The notes: generated from the sequence alone by a model not told the origin. Shown: positions 1 to 10,104, numbered from the stretch's first letter. The stretch is DNA of 34,938 bases from Mammaliicoccus stepanovicii (GCF_002902525.1 NZ_PPQZ01000072.1:1-34938); one strand, 5' to 3'. A program made the numbers and translations.

Positions 1-1
1 A

Positions 2-433
2 TTAGCCGATGGCAAAGAAACAGGAAAGACAATTACATTAAATGAAAGTAACAATTGGACACATACGTGGACAGACTTAGCAGAAAAAGCTAAAGGAAAA
101 ACAATTAGTTATTCAGTCAGAGAAAACAATAAGAAACAAAATTATAAGGTGACTGTAAATGATCGAAATATCGGTAATATGATGATTATCAATACATTAA
201 TAGATGATCAGCCAACACCTAAGAAACCAAAGCCAAATGAACCGAATAATTCAAATGATCTAAATAAACCAAAGCCAAATGATACAAATAAATCAGAACA
301 TAAAGGTCAGAACAAAGATAATAGTAGCAATGGTTTACCCCAAACAGGTGAAGCTATAGCTAAATCTTGGATTACTTGGGTTGCAATCTTATTATTAGTA
401 GCGGGTATTTTTCTAATTAGAAGAAAGAGATAA
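2..433 (+). CDS. LPXTG-anchored surface protein with Cna_B domain (5' truncated)
   Basis: The frame is open from the first bases of the window, so the gene starts outside it. The visible 143 codons begin with a Cna_B-like beta-sandwich segment (codons 1 to about 65; motifs LADGKETGKTITLNE and YKVTVNDRNIGNMMIINT). A Lys/Pro/Asn-rich wall-spanning linker follows (KPKPNEPNN and similar). It ends in a sortase signal: LPQTG at 335-349, a hydrophobic segment of about 20 residues, and the basic tail RRKR. Sortase A would link the protein to peptidoglycan after Thr of LPQTG. Cna_B domains act as stalks in collagen-adhesin-type and Sdr-type proteins, so an adhesin is likely, but the ligand-binding region is not visible. 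Family assignment is firm; the exact protein is unknown. Confidence 0.85.
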   Translation, partial: LADGKETGKTITLNESNNWTHTWTDLAEKAKGKTISYSVRENNKKQNYKVTVNDRNIGNMMIINTLIDDQPTPKKPKPNEPNNSNDLNKPKPNDTNKSEHKGQNKDNSSNGLPQTGEAIAKSWITWVAILLLVAGIFLIRRKR

Positions 434-472
434 CCGTAAAATAGTGATATTTTATAGATATTAATTAAATTT

Positions 473-513
473 AAAACCACTCAATTCATTGAACAAATGA
501 ATTGAGTGGTTTT
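473..513. terminator. Bidirectional terminator between surface protein gene and menA
   Basis: A perfect 18-bp inverted repeat (473-490 with 496-513) has a 5-nt loop and is flanked by A-run and T-run on either side. It can therefore terminate the rightward surface protein gene and the leftward menA. Confidence 0.85.
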
Positions 514-549
514 TAGATTAAATAGATTCGACTTTAAATGTACAATATT

Positions 550-1488
550 TTATAAACCCGCTAACACACCACTAATATATACACCGAGTGCGAGTAATAA
601 ACCAAAGATAGTATTGGTCTTACCTGTAGCTGCCATAGCAGGCATCATAGTTTGTGGTGTATCATTTTTATTGAAGCGACGTACTGCTTTTATAGGGAAC
701 GGTATTGATATTAAAATAAGTAACCAGAATATCGATCCATATGATTTGAATAAAGCTAAGTAAATGACAAATACATATGAGAATATATAGAGTATTGCCA
801 TTACCATTAATGAAATACGTTTACCAAAAAGTATAGCGAACGTCTTTCTTCCACTTTGTTTGTCTTTTTCACGGTCTCTAATATTATTGGCTAAATTAAT
901 TAATCCAATTGTTATAGATACTGGGATACTTAATAATGCTGGGAAGAAACTGATTGTACCTGTTTGTATGTAGAATGAAATCATTACAATGACAAATCCC
1001 ATAAAGAAACCGGCAAATATTTCGCCAAATGGTGTCCATGAGATAGGGTAAGGACCGCCAGTATATAAGTAACCAACTGCCATACATACTAAACCAATCG
1101 GTATAAGTAACCAAGTGCTCATCATACAAATGTATATACCAAGAAGCAGTGCAATAATATAAAATGCTATTGCGAGATTATAAACTGACTTTGGAGACAT
1201 ACCATTTCTAACGATGGCGCCCCCGATGCCAACCGACGTATGATCGTCTAATCCGCGTTTATAGTCAAAATATTCATTGAACATGTTAGTAGCTGCTTGA
1301 ATTAATATACTTGCTAATAACATAGCGAATAAAACCGTAAGTTTGATTGTGGCTTCAGAACCCGTCAAGAAAATTCTTGAAGCTGCCGTGCCTAATAAAA
1401 CCGGTACAAATGATGCTGTGAGGGTGTGTGGTCTCATAAGGTGATAATATTTTTTTAATCCAGAATGCGTTGATAAATTTTGTGCCAT
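550..1488 (-). CDS. menA: 1,4-dihydroxy-2-naphthoate polyprenyltransferase MenA
   Basis: This is an integral membrane UbiA-family prenyltransferase of 312 residues. It attaches the polyprenyl tail to 1,4-dihydroxy-2-naphthoate, giving demethylmenaquinone. Both Asp-rich prenyl-diphosphate/Mg sites are visible: NMFNEYFDYKRGLDD in the N-terminal half and NNIRDREKDKQSG in the middle, among about eight hydrophobic segments. The start was placed at the ATG ending at 1488 (MAQNLSTHSGLKK), because an AGAGG ribosome site lies just upstream; a longer frame reaching 1545 has no such site. It is divergent from menF-D-H-B, the usual staphylococcal arrangement, and has its own promoter. Confidence 0.95.
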   Translation of the reverse strand: MAQNLSTHSGLKKYYHLMRPHTLTASFVPVLLGTAASRIFLTGSEATIKLTVLFAMLLASILIQAATNMFNEYFDYKRGLDDHTSVGIGGAIVRNGMSPKSVYNLAIAFYIIALLLGIYICMMSTWLLIPIGLVCMAVGYLYTGGPYPISWTPFGEIFAGFFMGFVIVMISFYIQTGTISFFPALLSIPVSITIGLINLANNIRDREKDKQSGRKTFAILFGKRISLMVMAILYIFSYVFVIYLALFKSYGSIFWLLILISIPFPIKAVRRFNKNDTPQTMMPAMAATGKTNTIFGLLLALGVYISGVLAGL

Positions 1489-1524
1489 TGAAATACCTCT
1501 TATATTAATATTTTTGTCAGTATT

Positions 1525-1553
1525 AGTATATGCTTTAGAGTACAATTGGTCAA
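1525..1553 (-). promoter_or_regulatory. Putative sigma-A promoter of menA
   Basis: On the minus strand TTGACC (1548-1553) and TATACT (1525-1530) are separated by exactly 17 bp, close to the vegetative consensus. The -10 box is about 37 bp upstream of the menA ATG. Confidence 0.7.
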
Positions 1554-1675
1554 TCTCTGTATTTGTGTAATATTATCACATATAATCTTTTATAAAAGTT
1601 CAATATATACGCATGTTATGTTAAAAAATGATAAAATGATTAGGTAGATATTTATCGGAAAGAAGTTGAAATGAA

Positions 1676-3028
1676 ATGGCCTTGAGGACGGATTTGAAGC
1701 AAAAAATGATTTCTGAAATCAATGGGGATAAAAGTTATATTTCAGTTGAAATTGAGCTTCAATATCAACCGGATTTAATCCATTTATTAAAGAAAGAAAT
1801 CAAATATGAAGGACAAAGGTTTTATTACAATTCTAAGAATCATCAATTAGAAATGTGTGGGATTGGTTACGTGCTACAAGCACGATACTCACATTTGAAA
1901 TATGATGAGACATATGAATATTGGCAAAATGTCAAAGAACAACTAGAGAAACGTGTCTTTCATGGTGGGCAACACCATCTTAAATTTTTTGGAGGCTTCC
2001 AATTTTCTGAACATGCATTAACAAATGAATGGAAAGATTATGGTATGAGCCACTTTGTTTTACCAAAATTTTTAGTTACGATTGAAGATAATACATGTTA
2101 TGTAACATATACAGAACAGAGTAAGCATTTTGATATTAACGAAATGGATGAATTTCTAAATCAACTAGAATCGAACAAGATAGTTATGGAAGAGAAAGAA
2201 CAAGAAATCATGTCAAATAAAGATATTCAAAGTGAAGAATGGAAAGATTTGGTAACTAAAGTTGTTAATTTAATGAATGATTCTGTCGCACTTCAAAAAG
2301 TAGTTTTGTCGAGAAGAAGAAATATTATTTTTAAAAATAAAATCGATATAGAAGACGCATTGCAAAGATCATTAAACATAAATGAATCTAGTTATTTAAT
2401 ATTATTTGAATCAGGAAGCTCTCAATTTATATCTCAGACACCTGAACAATTATGTCAAATAGACAATGGGAAACTTTACACTAATGCTATTGCAGGCACG
2501 ATTTTAAGAACACATGATGAACAAGAAAACCAAAAATTAAAGGAAACATTATTAAATGATTCAAAAAATTTGTTTGAACATAGATATGTTGTAGATAGTA
2601 TTATTCATGATATTCAATCTTTTACTAAAAACTTGAATTATGAAAAAAAACCTACAATTTTAACGAACACCCATTTATATCATTTATATACTAATATACA
2701 AGCCGACTTATTATCTGAAAACGTATTGGAAATTGTGAATCAGCTACATCCAACGCCAGCATTAGGGGGATTTCCAAAATTAGAAGCAATTAAATTCATA
2801 GAGAATGAAGAATTTGGTACAAGAGGATTTTATGGTGCCCCTATTGGTTATATGGATTTAGATAATAATGGTGAATTTGTTGTATCTATCAGATCAATGT
2901 TAGTGAAAGATAATATGGCAACATTATATTCTGGATGTGGCGTAGTAAAAGATTCTAATGCTGATTCTGAATTTGAAGAAACAGATTTGAAATTTAAACC
3001 AATGTTAAAAGCACTAGGAGTGATGTAG
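1676..3028 (+). CDS. menF: Isochorismate synthase MenF
   Basis: It converts chorismate to isochorismate, the first committed step of menaquinone synthesis. The 450-residue protein has a divergent N-terminal half and a typical C-terminal chorismate-binding domain. Conserved pieces include SRRRNI, FISQTPEQL, AIAGTILRTHDEQE, HPTPALGGFPK, RGFYGAPIGY and a Gly-rich end (YSGCGVVKDSNADSEFEET) that binds substrate and Mg. The start at 1676 has only a weak upstream GGAAAGAAG, so it could be a few codons off. It is the first gene of a tightly packed operon; menD begins 2 bp after its stop codon. Confidence 0.93.
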   Translation: MALRTDLKQKMISEINGDKSYISVEIELQYQPDLIHLLKKEIKYEGQRFYYNSKNHQLEMCGIGYVLQARYSHLKYDETYEYWQNVKEQLEKRVFHGGQHHLKFFGGFQFSEHALTNEWKDYGMSHFVLPKFLVTIEDNTCYVTYTEQSKHFDINEMDEFLNQLESNKIVMEEKEQEIMSNKDIQSEEWKDLVTKVVNLMNDSVALQKVVLSRRRNIIFKNKIDIEDALQRSLNINESSYLILFESGSSQFISQTPEQLCQIDNGKLYTNAIAGTILRTHDEQENQKLKETLLNDSKNLFEHRYVVDSIIHDIQSFTKNLNYEKKPTILTNTHLYHLYTNIQADLLSENVLEIVNQLHPTPALGGFPKLEAIKFIENEEFGTRGFYGAPIGYMDLDNNGEFVVSIRSMLVKDNMATLYSGCGVVKDSNADSEFEETDLKFKPMLKALGVM

Positions 3029-3030
3029 AT

Positions 3031-4710
3031 TTGAATACACATACAGAAAGTTTAACGAAACAAGTCTTTACGTTTGTTTCTAAATTATACGAACATGGTG
3101 TTGATGATGTAGTGATTAGTCCGGGATCTAGATCTACACCTTTAGCAATAGCATGTGAGAGACATCCACATATAAAGACTTGGATTCATCCGGATGAAAG
3201 AAGTGCGGCATTTTTTGCTATGGGTATAATCAAAGCTAGTCAAAAGCCAGTTGCTATTATTTGTACTTCAGGTACAGCTGCTTCAAATTATACACCTGCA
3301 GTCTCGGAATCATTTATTAGTAAATTACCACTTATCGTTGTGACAAGTGATAGACCACATGAACTTAGAAATGTTGGTGCACCACAAGCAATAAATCAAG
3401 TGAACATGTTCCAAAATTTCATTAAATTTCAAATTGATATGCCATTAGCAGATGAGACAGAAGGTACTATTAATGCTATTAATATGAATATGATTAAAGC
3501 AGAGAAACATTTTAATGGGCCTCAAAGAGGGCCGGTGCATTTTAATTTTCCATTTAGAGAACCTTTAATGCCTGATGTTAAATTAAGAAGATTCTTATCT
3601 TCTAAGCGAAAAACAGAAACTAAATATCAAAAATCAATTGATTTTACTAATATACAAACGTATATAGAAAAGCCGCGTGGCGTCATAATTGTTGGGGATA
3701 CACAAGGACAAGATTTATCACAAATATTAACTTATTCTGCTATTCATAATATACCGATTTTGGCAGATCCGTTAAGTAATTTAAGAAGTTTGAACCATAA
3801 TAATATTATTTCAACATATGATGCTTTATTTAAAGGTGGGCTTAGTATTGAGCCTCAATTTATCATAAGAGTTGGACAACCTGTTGTATCGAAACATTTA
3901 AATAATTGGTTGAAAGAAGTTAAATGTCCACAAATATTAGTTCAGAATAATGATACACCAGATGCTTATCCGAAAGTACCAACAATATCAGTTGAAATGA
4001 GCGCAAATGATTTCTTCAGACAAGCTCAAGATGTTACACCTACCCAAAATAAAAATTGGTTGGACAAATGGAAGACGATGGACCAAGAAGCAAGAAAATA
4101 TATTGAAGCATATATTGAAGAAGAAACAGATGAAGGTGCAGTCGTAGGGAGTTTATTGAAAAAAATGACATCTAAAGACACACTATTTGTGGGAAATAGT
4201 ATGCCAATTAGAGATGTAGATACATTTAATTTAAATTCTAAAGCAGAAATCGCAGCGAATAGAGGTGCAAATGGTATTGATGGTGTCGTTTCTACAGCTT
4301 TAGGTATGGCTATTTATAAAAAAGTCACACTACTTATTGGAGATGTTTCATTCTTCCATGATATGAACGGCTTAATAATGAGTAAACTGCATGATTTAGA
4401 TATTACAATTATATGCTTAAATAATAATGGTGGAGGCATATTTAATTACTTATCACCTAAAGAAGAAGCGCCAGAACACTTTGAAAAATTATTTGGAACG
4501 CCACTCGATTTAGATTTTCAACATGTAGCGCATTTATATGAATTAGGTTATGAAAAATATAATGATGTCGCAGAGTATAAACGCCAAACCTTACCACAAT
4601 TTGGTTCATACTTATATGAAATAATGACAAATCGTGAAGAAAATACTGAAACCCATCAAGCGCTTTTTGGAAAAATGAAAGGGATTCAATATGTTAACAC
4701 ATTACGTTAA
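3031..4710 (+). CDS. menD: 2-succinyl-5-enolpyruvyl-6-hydroxy-3-cyclohexene-1-carboxylate synthase MenD
   Basis: This thiamine-diphosphate enzyme joins isochorismate and 2-oxoglutarate (SEPHCHC synthase). The 559 residues show the ThDP-family layout: N-terminal Pyr domain with VVISPGSRSTPLA and the catalytic-type Glu in HPDERSAAFFA, a central domain, and a C-terminal PP domain with GNSMPIRDVD, ANRGANGIDG and the Mg/ThDP motif GDVSFFHDMNG...NNNGGGIF. Translation starts at a TTG (3031), preceded by AGGAG at 3016-3020 within the end of menF. This implies coupling to menF. Its 3' end overlaps menH by 20 bp. Confidence 0.95.
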   Translation: MNTHTESLTKQVFTFVSKLYEHGVDDVVISPGSRSTPLAIACERHPHIKTWIHPDERSAAFFAMGIIKASQKPVAIICTSGTAASNYTPAVSESFISKLPLIVVTSDRPHELRNVGAPQAINQVNMFQNFIKFQIDMPLADETEGTINAINMNMIKAEKHFNGPQRGPVHFNFPFREPLMPDVKLRRFLSSKRKTETKYQKSIDFTNIQTYIEKPRGVIIVGDTQGQDLSQILTYSAIHNIPILADPLSNLRSLNHNNIISTYDALFKGGLSIEPQFIIRVGQPVVSKHLNNWLKEVKCPQILVQNNDTPDAYPKVPTISVEMSANDFFRQAQDVTPTQNKNWLDKWKTMDQEARKYIEAYIEEETDEGAVVGSLLKKMTSKDTLFVGNSMPIRDVDTFNLNSKAEIAANRGANGIDGVVSTALGMAIYKKVTLLIGDVSFFHDMNGLIMSKLHDLDITIICLNNNGGGIFNYLSPKEEAPEHFEKLFGTPLDLDFQHVAHLYELGYEKYNDVAEYKRQTLPQFGSYLYEIMTNREENTETHQALFGKMKGIQYVNTLR

Positions 4711-5512
4711 TGATATTGACCACAATAAGCCAACTGTAATATTGTTACATGGTTTTATAAGTGATCATACAACATTCCATTTAATTATAGATAATATTTA
4801 TAAACAAAATATTAATGTCATAACGATTGATTTGCCAGGTCATGGAAAAGACCATTCTACACATGATGTCACTTGGGATATGGCTTATATATCTAAAGAA
4901 ATTGTAGAAATTATAGATTATTATAAATTAAGTAATGTATATTTACATGGCTATTCAATGGGTGGACGAGTAGCACTTAGTGTCGCAGTAGAATACCCCA
5001 ACAAATTAAATGGTCTAATACTTGAGAGTGCGAGTCCAGGTATAAGCAATCTAAATGAAAAATTAAATAGAATTGAATTAGATAACATAAGAGCTGAAAA
5101 GATTAAATCGATAGGGATAGAAGCATTTGTTGACGAATGGTCTAAAATGCCATTATTTGATAGTCAGTTATCTTTATCAGATGTTGAGAAGAATAGAATT
5201 AAACAAATGAGATTATCTCAATCTCCAGAGGGTTTAGCCAAATCATTAACAGATTATGGAACGGGTAATCAACCATCAAATTGGAAAGCGTTGCACCAAT
5301 TAAATATACCAACTTGTATCTTAGTTGGTGAATATGATGAGAAATTCATTAATATTGGACAGAAGATGAAACAATACATTAATAATAGTGAATTTCACAT
5401 TGTAAATCGTGCAGGTCATACAATTCATGTGGAACAACCTGAAAAGTTTGATACAATAATAATAGATTTCATTTTAGGAGGCAAATTATGTCAAGACAAT
5501 GGGAAACTTTAA
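4691..5512 (+). CDS. menH: 2-succinyl-6-hydroxy-2,4-cyclohexadiene-1-carboxylate synthase MenH
   Basis: An alpha/beta hydrolase that eliminates pyruvate from SEPHCHC to give SHCHC. The 273 residues contain the oxyanion segment LLHGFISD, the strand motif [10 protein letters not shown], the nucleophile elbow GYSMGG (Ser), the acid-containing LVGEYDEKF, and the catalytic His in [11 protein letters not shown]. The ATG is preceded by AAAGGG located inside menD. It overlaps menD by 20 bp and menB by 25 bp, so translation of the three genes is probably coupled. Confidence 0.92.
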   Translation: MLTHYVNDIDHNKPTVILLHGFISDHTTFHLIIDNIYKQNINVITIDLPGHGKDHSTHDVTWDMAYISKEIVEIIDYYKLSNVYLHGYSMGGRVALSVAVEYPNKLNGLILESASPGISNLNEKLNRIELDNIRAEKIKSIGIEAFVDEWSKMPLFDSQLSLSDVEKNRIKQMRLSQSPEGLAKSLTDYGTGNQPSNWKALHQLNIPTCILVGEYDEKFINIGQKMKQYINNSEFHIVNRAGHTIHVEQPEKFDTIIIDFILGGKLCQDNGKL

Positions 5513-6306
5513 AAGAGTATAAAGAAATTAAGTATGAATTTTTCGAAGGTATTGCGAAAATAACAATAAATCGTCCTGAAGTACGTAATGCATTTACACC
5601 ATTAACAGTACAAGAGATGATTGATGCATTCTCTAGAGCACGTGATGATCAAAGAGTTGGATCAATTATATTAACTGGTGAAGGTGATTTAGCATTCTGT
5701 TCAGGTGGAGATCAATCTGTTCGTGGTCATGGTGGATACGTTGGTGAAGATCAAATACCTAGATTGAATGTATTAGATTTACAAAGACTAATTCGTGTTA
5801 TACCTAAACCAGTAGTAGCAATGGTTAGAGGTTATGCTATCGGTGGTGGACACGTACTTCATATCGTATGTGACCTTACAATTGCTGCAGAAAATGCTAG
5901 ATTTGGACAAACTGGACCAAAAGTAGGATCATTTGATGCTGGATATGGTTCTGGTTATTTAGCAAGAATAGTTGGACATAAGAAAGCTCGTGAAATATGG
6001 TTCTTATGCCGTCAATATGATGCTCAAGAAGCAATTGATATGGGCTTAGTAAATACAGTTGTACCATTAGATAAGATTGAAGACGAGACAGTCCAATGGT
6101 GTAAAGAAATGATGCAACATTCACCAACTGCTTTACGCTTCTTAAAAGCAGCTATGAATGCTGATACAGATGGATTAGCTGGTTTACAACAGTTTGCTGG
6201 AGATGCAACATTACTATATTATACTTCAGATGAAGCAAAAGAAGGCCGTGATGCGTTTAAAGAAAAACGTCAGCCTGATTTTGATCAATTTCCAAAGTTC
6301 CCATAA
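5488..6306 (+). CDS. menB: 1,4-dihydroxy-2-naphthoyl-CoA synthase MenB
   Basis: A crotonase-fold enzyme that cyclises succinylbenzoyl-CoA to DHNA-CoA. The 272 residues carry the MenB signatures: the crotonase oxyanion region [15 protein letters not shown], the second loop [10 protein letters not shown], and [18 protein letters not shown]. The C-terminal segment [19 protein letters not shown] is typical of MenB. The start has a perfect AGGAGG. It is the last gene of the operon and is followed by a strong terminator. MenC and MenE, which supply its substrate, are not in this window. Confidence 0.96.
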   Translation: MSRQWETLKEYKEIKYEFFEGIAKITINRPEVRNAFTPLTVQEMIDAFSRARDDQRVGSIILTGEGDLAFCSGGDQSVRGHGGYVGEDQIPRLNVLDLQRLIRVIPKPVVAMVRGYAIGGGHVLHIVCDLTIAAENARFGQTGPKVGSFDAGYGSGYLARIVGHKKAREIWFLCRQYDAQEAIDMGLVNTVVPLDKIEDETVQWCKEMMQHSPTALRFLKAAMNADTDGLAGLQQFAGDATLLYYTSDEAKEGRDAFKEKRQPDFDQFPKFP

Positions 6307-6386
6307 TATAAATATCATGTGTTAGTCAATATGAACGCAATACACAAACAGGTGAATGGGATATAAATACCCATTCTTAAATAAAG

Positions 6387-6424
6387 AAAGCTAATCCAAC
6401 ATATTTTGGATTAGCTTTTTTTAT
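6387..6424 (+). terminator. Terminator of the menFDHB operon
   Basis: A 13-bp stem (6387-6399 with 6406-6418) is followed by a run of T. It lies 80 bp after the menB stop. Confidence 0.85.
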
Positions 6425-6461
6425 TCTATTTTGCTAGATTCGTTAGCGCGCTCTTATTACA

Positions 6462-6492
6462 TAAAAAAACCGGAACAAATTTGTCCCGGGTT
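6462..6492 (-). terminator. Terminator of the aminotransferase/peptidase operon
   Basis: On the minus strand a stem-loop formed by 6468-6492 (CCGG...CCGG arms with one wobble pair) is followed by seven T residues (A-run at 6463-6469 on the plus strand). It sits 27 bp beyond the peptidase stop codon. Confidence 0.75.
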
Positions 6493-6518
6493 CTTATATA
6501 TAGTCGAAATTATAATAT

Positions 6519-8117
6519 TTATAATAAATGGTTCTTAATTACATGCTCGATAATAAATGGTATTTCTTCGAATGCACTTTTAACATGAATACGTTCAGTT
6601 ACTTGATGGGCGTCTTTACCGATAGGTCCTATATTAATAACAGGTGCACTGATCGCTTTGATATCTTCAAAAGGAATTTTGTATGAATGATTAAATACAG
6701 GCGTTTGATCAACGTAACTTTGAAAGCCATCATCATCTAGTCTATATTTAGCATAACTTAAATCACTTATCCCGTTAAAGAAATATTGTCTTTTAGAAGT
6801 TCTATTAAACTGTTTAAGAGAAACTTTACTAACAGTATTTACAATGTTGTCTATAAATGGATCTTCTGATGAATGAGCAGCTGGATAATAAGGCGGTGCA
6901 AAGAAAGTCACAACTGTTGGACCTAAACCTTTCATTATTTGCATGAAGCGGTCAGTGATTTCTATCGATTGGGCTCTTTTATCAGGAATTTGATCAATGA
7001 TTTGTTTAATAATCATATCTATATGATCTTCTCCAAATTCATCAATGGCCATATTTTTTAATTCATTATAAGTCATAACATTGATATTTATTTCTCTATT
7101 TAATCCTTCATCATTTACGATTTCTTGATATGCATGAGCACATTGATGAACTGCTTTATGTACAACTTCATTGAATATTGTAAATACTTGTTTAGCATTT
7201 CTATTAAATAAGAAAACGTTATATAACGCAATTGATCGAAATGGTGTTTGAACATCATAATGCTGTTTAATATCTCTACTCATTAAAGATACAGGTAATG
7301 GTGTGACTTCATCTTTGTAATGTTCTTTAAATAGCTTAGAATATTCCATCTCTTTATTAATAAAACTTTGAATATAATTCGAACTTATACCATTCATTGG
7401 TTGACCAACATGCGTCTCTTTACCATAACAAAGAACAGAGGGCATGATTTTACCGATGGTTCCAGAATAGATATAATGATTTGAATCATTTTCAGCTTGT
7501 GAAAATGTAGGTTCACTATTTAAATGTAATACGATATCTAAATGATCTTCTTGTCTTAATTGGTTCAGCTTCTCTACAGCTTTGTGCATACCTTTCGATT
7601 CAACCTCTTCATCAGGTACAGATATAACAATTATGTTGATGTCCCATAATTCATGTATAGCTTTCTCAATTAATGACATATGTATCATAAGTCCTGGTTT
7701 CATATCCATTGAACCACGTCCAAATAGATAATCACCATTCTTGATGTCGTCTTTCGCATCTGATGTTAAGAATTTATCATCTTGTCTGAAGATTTTTGTG
7801 ATTTCATCCATATCGAATGCATGAGATGAATATTCACTAAAATCATCAATACCTACAGTATCAAAGTGACTTATACAAACTAAAGTTTTCTTTGATGTAG
7901 GTGCTTTATAATAAGCAAGAACAGCATGACGCCCATCCCCAGTTGGTTGTAACATGACTTGTTCTTCATTTTGTTTAAAGTAATTCAGCTTTAAGTATTG
8001 CTCTTTTAGAAAATAGGGAAAAGTTTTTTCACCTTCTGAATGTGTTATTGAATCGTGTTTTACTAATGATTTTAATAAATTTTCCTTTTCTTCTGCTGTC
8101 TGCCATAATAAAGTCAT
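6519..8117 (-). CDS. M20-family metallopeptidase, RocB-like
   Basis: A cytosolic di-zinc amidohydrolase/peptidase of the M20 family, similar in length (532 residues) and layout to the RocB group ('arginine utilization protein'). Metal-site residues are in SHFDTVG (His84, Asp86), GRGSMDMKPG (Asp138) and VPDEEVESKG (Glu170/171). A later His in AAHSSEDPF may be a further ligand. A dimerisation/lid insertion lies in the middle. The substrate cannot be read from sequence. The start is preceded by AAGGGG. It lies 14 bp downstream of the aminotransferase gene, so the two are one transcription unit and may act in the same amino-acid breakdown pathway (inference). Confidence 0.82.
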   Translation of the reverse strand: MTLLWQTAEEKENLLKSLVKHDSITHSEGEKTFPYFLKEQYLKLNYFKQNEEQVMLQPTGDGRHAVLAYYKAPTSKKTLVCISHFDTVGIDDFSEYSSHAFDMDEITKIFRQDDKFLTSDAKDDIKNGDYLFGRGSMDMKPGLMIHMSLIEKAIHELWDINIIVISVPDEEVESKGMHKAVEKLNQLRQEDHLDIVLHLNSEPTFSQAENDSNHYIYSGTIGKIMPSVLCYGKETHVGQPMNGISSNYIQSFINKEMEYSKLFKEHYKDEVTPLPVSLMSRDIKQHYDVQTPFRSIALYNVFLFNRNAKQVFTIFNEVVHKAVHQCAHAYQEIVNDEGLNREININVMTYNELKNMAIDEFGEDHIDMIIKQIIDQIPDKRAQSIEITDRFMQIMKGLGPTVVTFFAPPYYPAAHSSEDPFIDNIVNTVSKVSLKQFNRTSKRQYFFNGISDLSYAKYRLDDDGFQSYVDQTPVFNHSYKIPFEDIKAISAPVINIGPIGKDAHQVTERIHVKSAFEEIPFIIEHVIKNHLL

Positions 8118-8131
8118 TAATTTTCAGCCCC

Positions 8132-9289
8132 TTAAAATAATTCTTGTATCATTTTTTCTAATCTATTTAGTCCTATCTCTAATGATTCAATATCATAAGC
8201 ATATGATATTCGAATATAGCCTTTACCTAAATGTGTAAATGCTGATCCTGGTACAATCGCAACGTGATAATCTTCTAATGCTTTCATACAAAATTCATAA
8301 TCATCTATACCAAATTGCGAAATTTTTGGAAAAATATAAAAAGCACCTTGTGGCATTTCATCTATGATAAAGCCCATGTTGATAAGTCGTTCATATACAT
8401 AATCTCTTCGTTTGATATATGCTTTATTCATTTCTTTAGGTGAATCAATCGAATGCGTTAACGCTTCAATCGCAGCATATTGACTTGGAACATTTGCGCA
8501 AATACAGTTATAAGCATGGACAAATGTAAGTTGCTTCATAAGATATTCTGGACCTAATAAGAATCCTATACGGAGTCCAGTCATTGAATGCGACTTACTT
8601 AAACCACCCAATAATATACATTGATCTTTAATGGATTCGTAAGATGCAAATGACGTATGAGATTGTTGGAAAGTATTTTCAGCATAAATTTCATCACTTA
8701 TAATAAAAATAGGATATTCCTTTAATACATCAACAATTGCCGTTACCTCATCTTTATTTAAAATAATACCTGTTGGATTATTAGGATAATTTAATAAAAT
8801 TGCTTTAGTTTTTGATGTGATATGTTTTTTAATTAATTCGGGTGTTATTTTTAAATGAGTATGGGTAGTATCTATATAAACAGGTGTAGCACCTAGTAGC
8901 TCAATTAAAGGTACGTACCCAGCGTAAACAGGTGAAGGAATCAACACTTCATCACCTTGTTCGATAATACCGCGTAAAGCCGTATCTAATGCCTCGCTAG
9001 CACCATTTGTTATTAGAATTTCATTCGTATTAAAATGTGCACTAAAACGTGTTTCATAATACGTTTTAACAACTTCTCTTAATTGGATTAATCCAGCATT
9101 ATGAGAATATGACGTAAAATTATGATCGATTGCTTCTTTCATGGCGTCCTTAACACGTTGTGGAACATGAAAATCAGGTTGTCCAACAGTTAAGTTTATT
9201 ACATCATCAATTTCAGGTATTCGGTTTGAGATTGCTCTAATACCAGATACTTTAAGTTGAGACGCAAATTTATTTAATGGTAATTGCAT
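8132..9289 (-). CDS. PLP-dependent class I/II aminotransferase
   Basis: A fold-type I aminotransferase of 385 residues. Visible features are INLTVGQPDF near the N-terminus, the cofactor-phosphate loop TNGASEALD, NYPNNPTG (Asn171, pyridine-ring side), SDEIYAE (Asp199 and Tyr202), the Schiff-base lysine Lys232 in GGLSKSHSMTGLRIGF, and a C-terminal substrate-carboxylate Arg in GYIRISYAY. It resembles the aspartate/aromatic/PatA-type group; the substrate is not decidable. It is the first gene of a two-gene unit with the RocB-like peptidase. Staphylococci keep a similar gene between the men operon and atl. Confidence 0.88.
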   Translation of the reverse strand: MQLPLNKFASQLKVSGIRAISNRIPEIDDVINLTVGQPDFHVPQRVKDAMKEAIDHNFTSYSHNAGLIQLREVVKTYYETRFSAHFNTNEILITNGASEALDTALRGIIEQGDEVLIPSPVYAGYVPLIELLGATPVYIDTTHTHLKITPELIKKHITSKTKAILLNYPNNPTGIILNKDEVTAIVDVLKEYPIFIISDEIYAENTFQQSHTSFASYESIKDQCILLGGLSKSHSMTGLRIGFLLGPEYLMKQLTFVHAYNCICANVPSQYAAIEALTHSIDSPKEMNKAYIKRRDYVYERLINMGFIIDEMPQGAFYIFPKISQFGIDDYEFCMKALEDYHVAIVPGSAFTHLGKGYIRISYAYDIESLEIGLNRLEKMIQELF

Positions 9290-9416
9290 TTTACTTCACC
9301 TCTTCAAAACGATATTTTCATTATAACTTTAAAAACATAACAAAGAAATGAATATAGCAAAAATTTTGAAAACGTATTACAATAAGGAGAAGATTACAAT
9401 AATAGGGGATGAATAC

Positions 9417-9953
9417 ATGGTAGATTTAACTAAAATGAATCAACATCTTAGATTGTTATTATCTTTAAATATATTTGATTGGTTACCACATCCGACGTTT
9501 GTGTTAGTTCAAAACAATAATGAACAATGGATGGTTACATTTGAAGAAGATGCCATTCGTGTTTGTAGAGCAGAAGAACAATTACAACATTTTCATAGAT
9601 ATTATTTCGGAGAAGATAATCGACTTATAAAAAACTCGCAATTTCATATAAAATTTAAACCAAAGTCAGATTTATCATTTGATGAGAGAAAATTTGTGTC
9701 TGATTTCATGCAGCCATCAGAAAAATGTGAAAATCCAATCTTATTCATTCAAGCTGAAACACCATATACACAAGAGTGGGTAGATTATTTAACATATTTA
9801 CTAAGCGCATGTTATGAGGTATTAGAAACACTTCATAATCAGAACCACGAACTAGCACCTGTTACGCATAAGCAAGTTCAAATTCCTGCATATTTATTAA
9901 ATAGTGATGATAAATATATCGGAACGATTCCTTACGAATCTTTAATAAGATAA
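9417..9953 (+). CDS. Conserved staphylococcal protein of unknown function (DUF6930-like?)
   Basis: A soluble acidic protein of 178 residues with no signal peptide or membrane segment. The ATG at 9417 was chosen because AGGGGAT precedes it; a frame extending to 9348 has no ribosome site. The sequence includes LLLSLNIFDWLPHPTFVLVQ and ends with IPAYLLNSDDKYIGTIPYESLIR. It resembles a small uncharacterised family found beside the aminotransferase gene in staphylococci, possibly DUF6930; that name is from memory and not verified. It is a single-gene unit, divergent from the aminotransferase gene, with its own terminator. No function can be assigned. Confidence 0.7.
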   Translation: MVDLTKMNQHLRLLLSLNIFDWLPHPTFVLVQNNNEQWMVTFEEDAIRVCRAEEQLQHFHRYYFGEDNRLIKNSQFHIKFKPKSDLSFDERKFVSDFMQPSEKCENPILFIQAETPYTQEWVDYLTYLLSACYEVLETLHNQNHELAPVTHKQVQIPAYLLNSDDKYIGTIPYESLIR

Positions 9954-9986
9954 AGAGTTTACAATAGTAAATGTCTGAGGAAATTT

Positions 9987-10030
9987 AAAAAGTAGAAATT
10001 CATTTTGAATATGAATTTCTACTTTTTCTA
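9987..10030 (+). terminator. Terminator after the 178-residue protein gene
   Basis: A perfect 17-bp stem (9987-10003 with 10011-10027) with a 7-nt loop ends in a T-run. Confidence 0.85.
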
Positions 10031-10104
10031 ATTTATATAGCCCACAAACGACTTAGAAAAAAGTAAAGCCCAAGTGGGAGTAGACAAGCGCCATAGAACA
10101 AAAC

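Noticed and set aside
506-763. An 85-codon rightward frame inside menA
   Set aside because: It is antisense to the well-supported menA coding sequence and starts in the terminator.
10031-10104. Possible remnant of the dispersed repeat (CCCAAGTGGGAGTAGAC)
   Set aside because: Only a short resemblance to the GTGGGAC part of such repeats; not enough to call.
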